Assembly: GCA_017459485.1 (NCBI GenBank) | Contig: JAFUCW010000403.1 | Coordinates: forward strand, 1 to 6,837 | Length of the DNA stretch: 6,837 nucleotides | Reading direction: 5' to 3' | From: Eggerthellaceae bacterium | Lineage (GTDB): Bacteria > Actinomycetota > Coriobacteriia > Coriobacteriales > Eggerthellaceae | Part shown: piece by piece, positions 5,139-6,837 of the stretch | How positions within the stretch are numbered: position 1 is the stretch's first letter | Layout of the letters: the number at the start of each line of letters is the position of its first letter | Notes under the pieces: model-generated | What the model saw: the letters and a program-made list of their open reading frames with translations, nothing else | Databases searched by the model: none | Told to the model about the DNA's origin: nothing | Program-made: the position numbers and the translations under genes

Positions 5139-6185
5139 ATGAAGAAGAACGTAAAATTGGTGGTCCTGGCAGCCATGGCAGCCCTGATTGCCGTGCTTGC
5201 AACCGCATGCGCAGGAGATGCAGGCAGTTCGTCGGGCGTCGCAGGCTCCGCCGATGCGAACGCATCGAGCGCTGCTGCGTCGGCTATCGCTTCTGCAGAT
5301 ACCGATGCGTCCGCGAGCACCGACGCATCGGCGTCTGCGGCAGCTTCCACATCCGAAGCTACCAGCTCTGCCGAAACGAACGCTTCTGCAAGCGCGTCAA
5401 GCGCCGAAGCTGCTTCGAGCAGCACTGCCGCACCAGCGTCCGACAACAAGGTGCTGCGCCTTTCAACCACCACGTCGGTCAACGACTCCGGCCTACTGCC
5501 CTACCTGCAGCCGTCTTTCGAAGCTGCAACGGGCTATACGCTTGAAGTGACCTCCGCCGGCACCGGCGCCGCCATCAAGAAGGGCGAAACAGGCGATGCG
5601 GACGCCCTGCTCGTGCATGCCAAGGCCAGCGAGGAAGAGTTCATCGAAGCGGGCTTCGGCGTGGAGCGCGTCCCGTTCATGTACAACTTCTTCGTGATCG
5701 TCGGTCCCGCAGACGACCCGGCGGGCATTGCCGGCGCAGCTTCTGCTGCCGACGCGTTTAAGGCCATCGCCGACTCTGGCCAGCCTTTCGTTTCGCGCGG
5801 GGACGACTCCGGCACCAACAAGAAAGAGCTGCAGATCTGGGAGGCCGCCGGCATCACGCCTGAAGGCCAAGATTGGTACATCAACGCCGGCTCCGGCATG
5901 GGTGCCACGCTCACCATGGCAGCCGAGCAGCAAGGCTACACCCTGACCGACAAGGGAACGTATCTTTCCCACGAAGCCAAGGACCAGCTGGCTTTGCTGC
6001 TGGGCGAAGCCGACGACATGAAGAACACCTACTCCATGATTGCCGTCAGCCCCGAAAAATGGCCCGACACCAACATCGACGGCGCTAACGCCTTCATCGA
6101 GTGGATGACCAGCCCCGAAGCAAGCGAGCTCATCGCCAACTACGGCGTTGACGAATACGGCGAAGCGCTGTTCTATCTGCTCTAG
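5139..6185 (+). CDS. tupA: Tungstate ABC transporter substrate-binding lipoprotein TupA
   Basis: This 348-residue lipoprotein binds tungstate, possibly also molybdate, at the outer face of the membrane and delivers it to the TupB permease. Tungsten or molybdenum feeds pterin-cofactor enzymes. Residues 1-23 are a signal peptide (MKKN, then a hydrophobic run) ending ATA-Cys24, the lipid-attachment cysteine. Residues 25-103 form a disordered Ala/Ser/Asp/Thr linker. The binding domain starts near 104. STTTS (109-113) is followed by VNDSGLL, the TupA oxyanion-binding signature, and later by TSAGTGAAIKKGETGDADALLVHA, FVSRGDDSGTNKKE and GSGMGATL, with Ser and Thr residues placed to ligand the oxyanion. 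The end, AFIEWMTSPEASELIANYGVDEYGE, is typical of the family. The long linker is the only oddity. tupB follows after an intergenic terminator. Confidence 0.92.
   Translation: MKKNVKLVVLAAMAALIAVLATACAGDAGSSSGVAGSADANASSAAASAIASADTDASASTDASASAAASTSEATSSAETNASASASSAEAASSSTAAPASDNKVLRLSTTTSVNDSGLLPYLQPSFEAATGYTLEVTSAGTGAAIKKGETGDADALLVHAKASEEEFIEAGFGVERVPFMYNFFVIVGPADDPAGIAGAASAADAFKAIADSGQPFVSRGDDSGTNKKELQIWEAAGITPEGQDWYINAGSGMGATLTMAAEQQGYTLTDKGTYLSHEAKDQLALLLGEADDMKNTYSMIAVSPEKWPDTNIDGANAFIEWMTSPEASELIANYGVDEYGEALFYLL
5211..5447 (+). repeat. Low-complexity Ala/Ser-rich linker coding segment in tupA
   Basis: About 79 codons (residues 25-103) encode almost only Ala and Ser, with some Asp, Thr, Glu and Asn. 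At the DNA level short GCATCG/GATGCG and GCTTC/GCGTC-like words recur imperfectly, as expected of a segment that grows and shrinks by slippage. It tethers the binding domain to the lipid anchor and probably varies in length between strains. Confidence 0.75.
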
Positions 6186-6196
6186 CTTCAGTTGTT

Positions 6197-6231
6197 GCGA
6201 GGGGCTGCTGGTGCGGCCCCTCGCCTTTTTT
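6197..6231 (+). terminator. Strong intrinsic terminator between tupA and tupB
   Basis: GCGAGGGGC (6197-6205) pairs perfectly with GCCCCTCGC (6216-6224). The stem extends inward through one U-G and two G-C pairs to a 4-base TGGT loop, giving 12 pairs. Six T residues follow at 6226-6231. It begins 12 bases after the tupA stop and ends 10 bases before the tupB ATG. It probably stops most transcripts after tupA and lets a minority continue into the permease, giving an excess of binding protein. Confidence 0.88.
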
Positions 6232-6241
6232 GTTCTGCATT

Positions 6242-6837
6242 ATGGAAGAACTAGGCCACGCATTTGGATTGCTGTTCACGCCGGGCAGCGAGCTTTCGCA
6301 GATCGTTCTGCTTACCTTGCAGATGTCTGTGTTTTCCACGCTCATCTCGCTGGCTGTCGGCATACCGCTGGGCATAGCGGTGGGGCTCTACCGCTTTCCT
6401 GGTAAGCGGCTGGTCATGCGCATCCTTAACACGCTCATGGGCTTGCCGCCGGTGCTTGCTGGCCTGATTGTGTTCTTCATCCTGTCGCGCTCGGGCCCCC
6501 TGGGAAGCCTGCGCCTACTCTACACGCTGCAGGCCATGGTCACCGCCCAAGTGGTGCTGATCACGCCAATCGTATGCGGGTTGGCAGCGACGGCCATCTC
6601 CAGCGTCGCTCCACAAGTGCACGAAACCGCCCATGGCATGGGCCTCTCTTTCACACGTGAACTGCACGCACTGCTTTACGAGTGCCGCTCCCCTTTGCTT
6701 TCCATAGCTTTCGTAGCTTTCGGACGTTCCATTGGCGAAGTAGGCGCGGTCATGCTGGTTGGCGGAAACGTGCAGTACAAGACGCGTGTCATGACCACTG
6801 CCATCATGCTCGAAACGAACATGGGGCATTTCGAGTA
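6242..6837 (+). CDS. tupB: Tungstate ABC transporter permease TupB (partial, runs off the right edge)
   Basis: The visible 198 residues form the membrane subunit of the tungstate importer, which takes the oxyanion from TupA and moves it inward using an ATPase subunit (TupC) expected downstream. Hydrophobic segments lie near residues 20-50, 60-83, 98-122 and 152-175. The cytoplasmic coupling loop, a variant EAA motif, runs ETAHGMGLSFTRELHALLYECRSPLL (about 128-153). It is followed by AFGRSIGEVGAVMLVGGNV and RVMTTAIMLETNMG, which are characteristic of TupB and related oxyanion permeases. About 30 or more residues are probably missing at the C-terminus. The ATG at 6242 gives the N-terminus expected for the family, but no Shine-Dalgarno sequence is visible; the preceding bases are the terminator's U-tract. 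No stop codon is present before the edge. Confidence 0.88.
   Translation, partial: MEELGHAFGLLFTPGSELSQIVLLTLQMSVFSTLISLAVGIPLGIAVGLYRFPGKRLVMRILNTLMGLPPVLAGLIVFFILSRSGPLGSLRLLYTLQAMVTAQVVLITPIVCGLAATAISSVAPQVHETAHGMGLSFTRELHALLYECRSPLLSIAFVAFGRSIGEVGAVMLVGGNVQYKTRVMTTAIMLETNMGHFE

Noticed and set aside
1..6837. CRISPR array, tRNA or rRNA gene, insertion sequence or prophage
   Set aside because: I saw no regularly spaced repeats, cloverleaf with conserved tRNA bases, transposase, or terminal inverted repeats with target duplications on either strand.

Overview
The window is bacterial chromosome of moderate G+C content with closely spaced genes on both strands. It carries six genes and the start of a seventh. 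The style of the proteins (a WYL regulator, a COG4487/DUF2130 protein, an AI-2E-family permease, and a Tup tungstate transporter with an Ala/Ser-rich lipoprotein linker) fits an anaerobic actinomycete of class Coriobacteriia, such as Eggerthellaceae. That assignment is an impression from protein style; there is no rRNA or other marker here to prove it.

Layout. (1) 60-536 (+) encodes a small four-helix membrane protein, closed by a strong hairpin at 556-587 that also serves the converging gene. (2) 711-2147 (-) is a DUF2130 gene with an N-terminal CPHC motif, a long coiled coil and a possibly nuclease-like C-terminal domain. A single in-frame TAA at codon 204 cuts it in two. (3) 2306-3289 (+) is a divergent WYL-domain transcriptional regulator with an ideal ribosome binding site, interrupted by an in-frame TAG at codon 11. 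(4) 3323-3577 (-) encodes a small acidic helical protein of unknown function. (5) 3751-4929 (+) is an AI-2E-family permease, divergent from gene 4 across a region holding a perfect 6-5-6 palindrome. (6) 5139-6185 (+) is tupA, a tungstate-binding lipoprotein whose leader can fold into a compact three-way junction ending exactly at the Shine-Dalgarno sequence. (7) 6242 to the window edge (+) is tupB, the membrane subunit, separated from tupA by a strong terminator.

How the parts fit. TupA captures tungstate (or molybdate) outside the membrane and passes it to TupB. The ATPase subunit is expected just beyond the right edge. The intergenic terminator probably sets a high TupA:TupB ratio, and the leader structure is a candidate regulatory RNA. 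The DUF2130 gene and the WYL regulator share an intergenic region and each carries exactly one in-frame stop. Every gene in the window except the WYL regulator ends in TAG where the end is visible, so TAG is an ordinary stop here. Gene decay, a sequence error or readthrough are therefore better explanations than codon reassignment.

The observations most worth following are the tupA leader structure, the paired nonsense codons, and the palindrome upstream of the permease.
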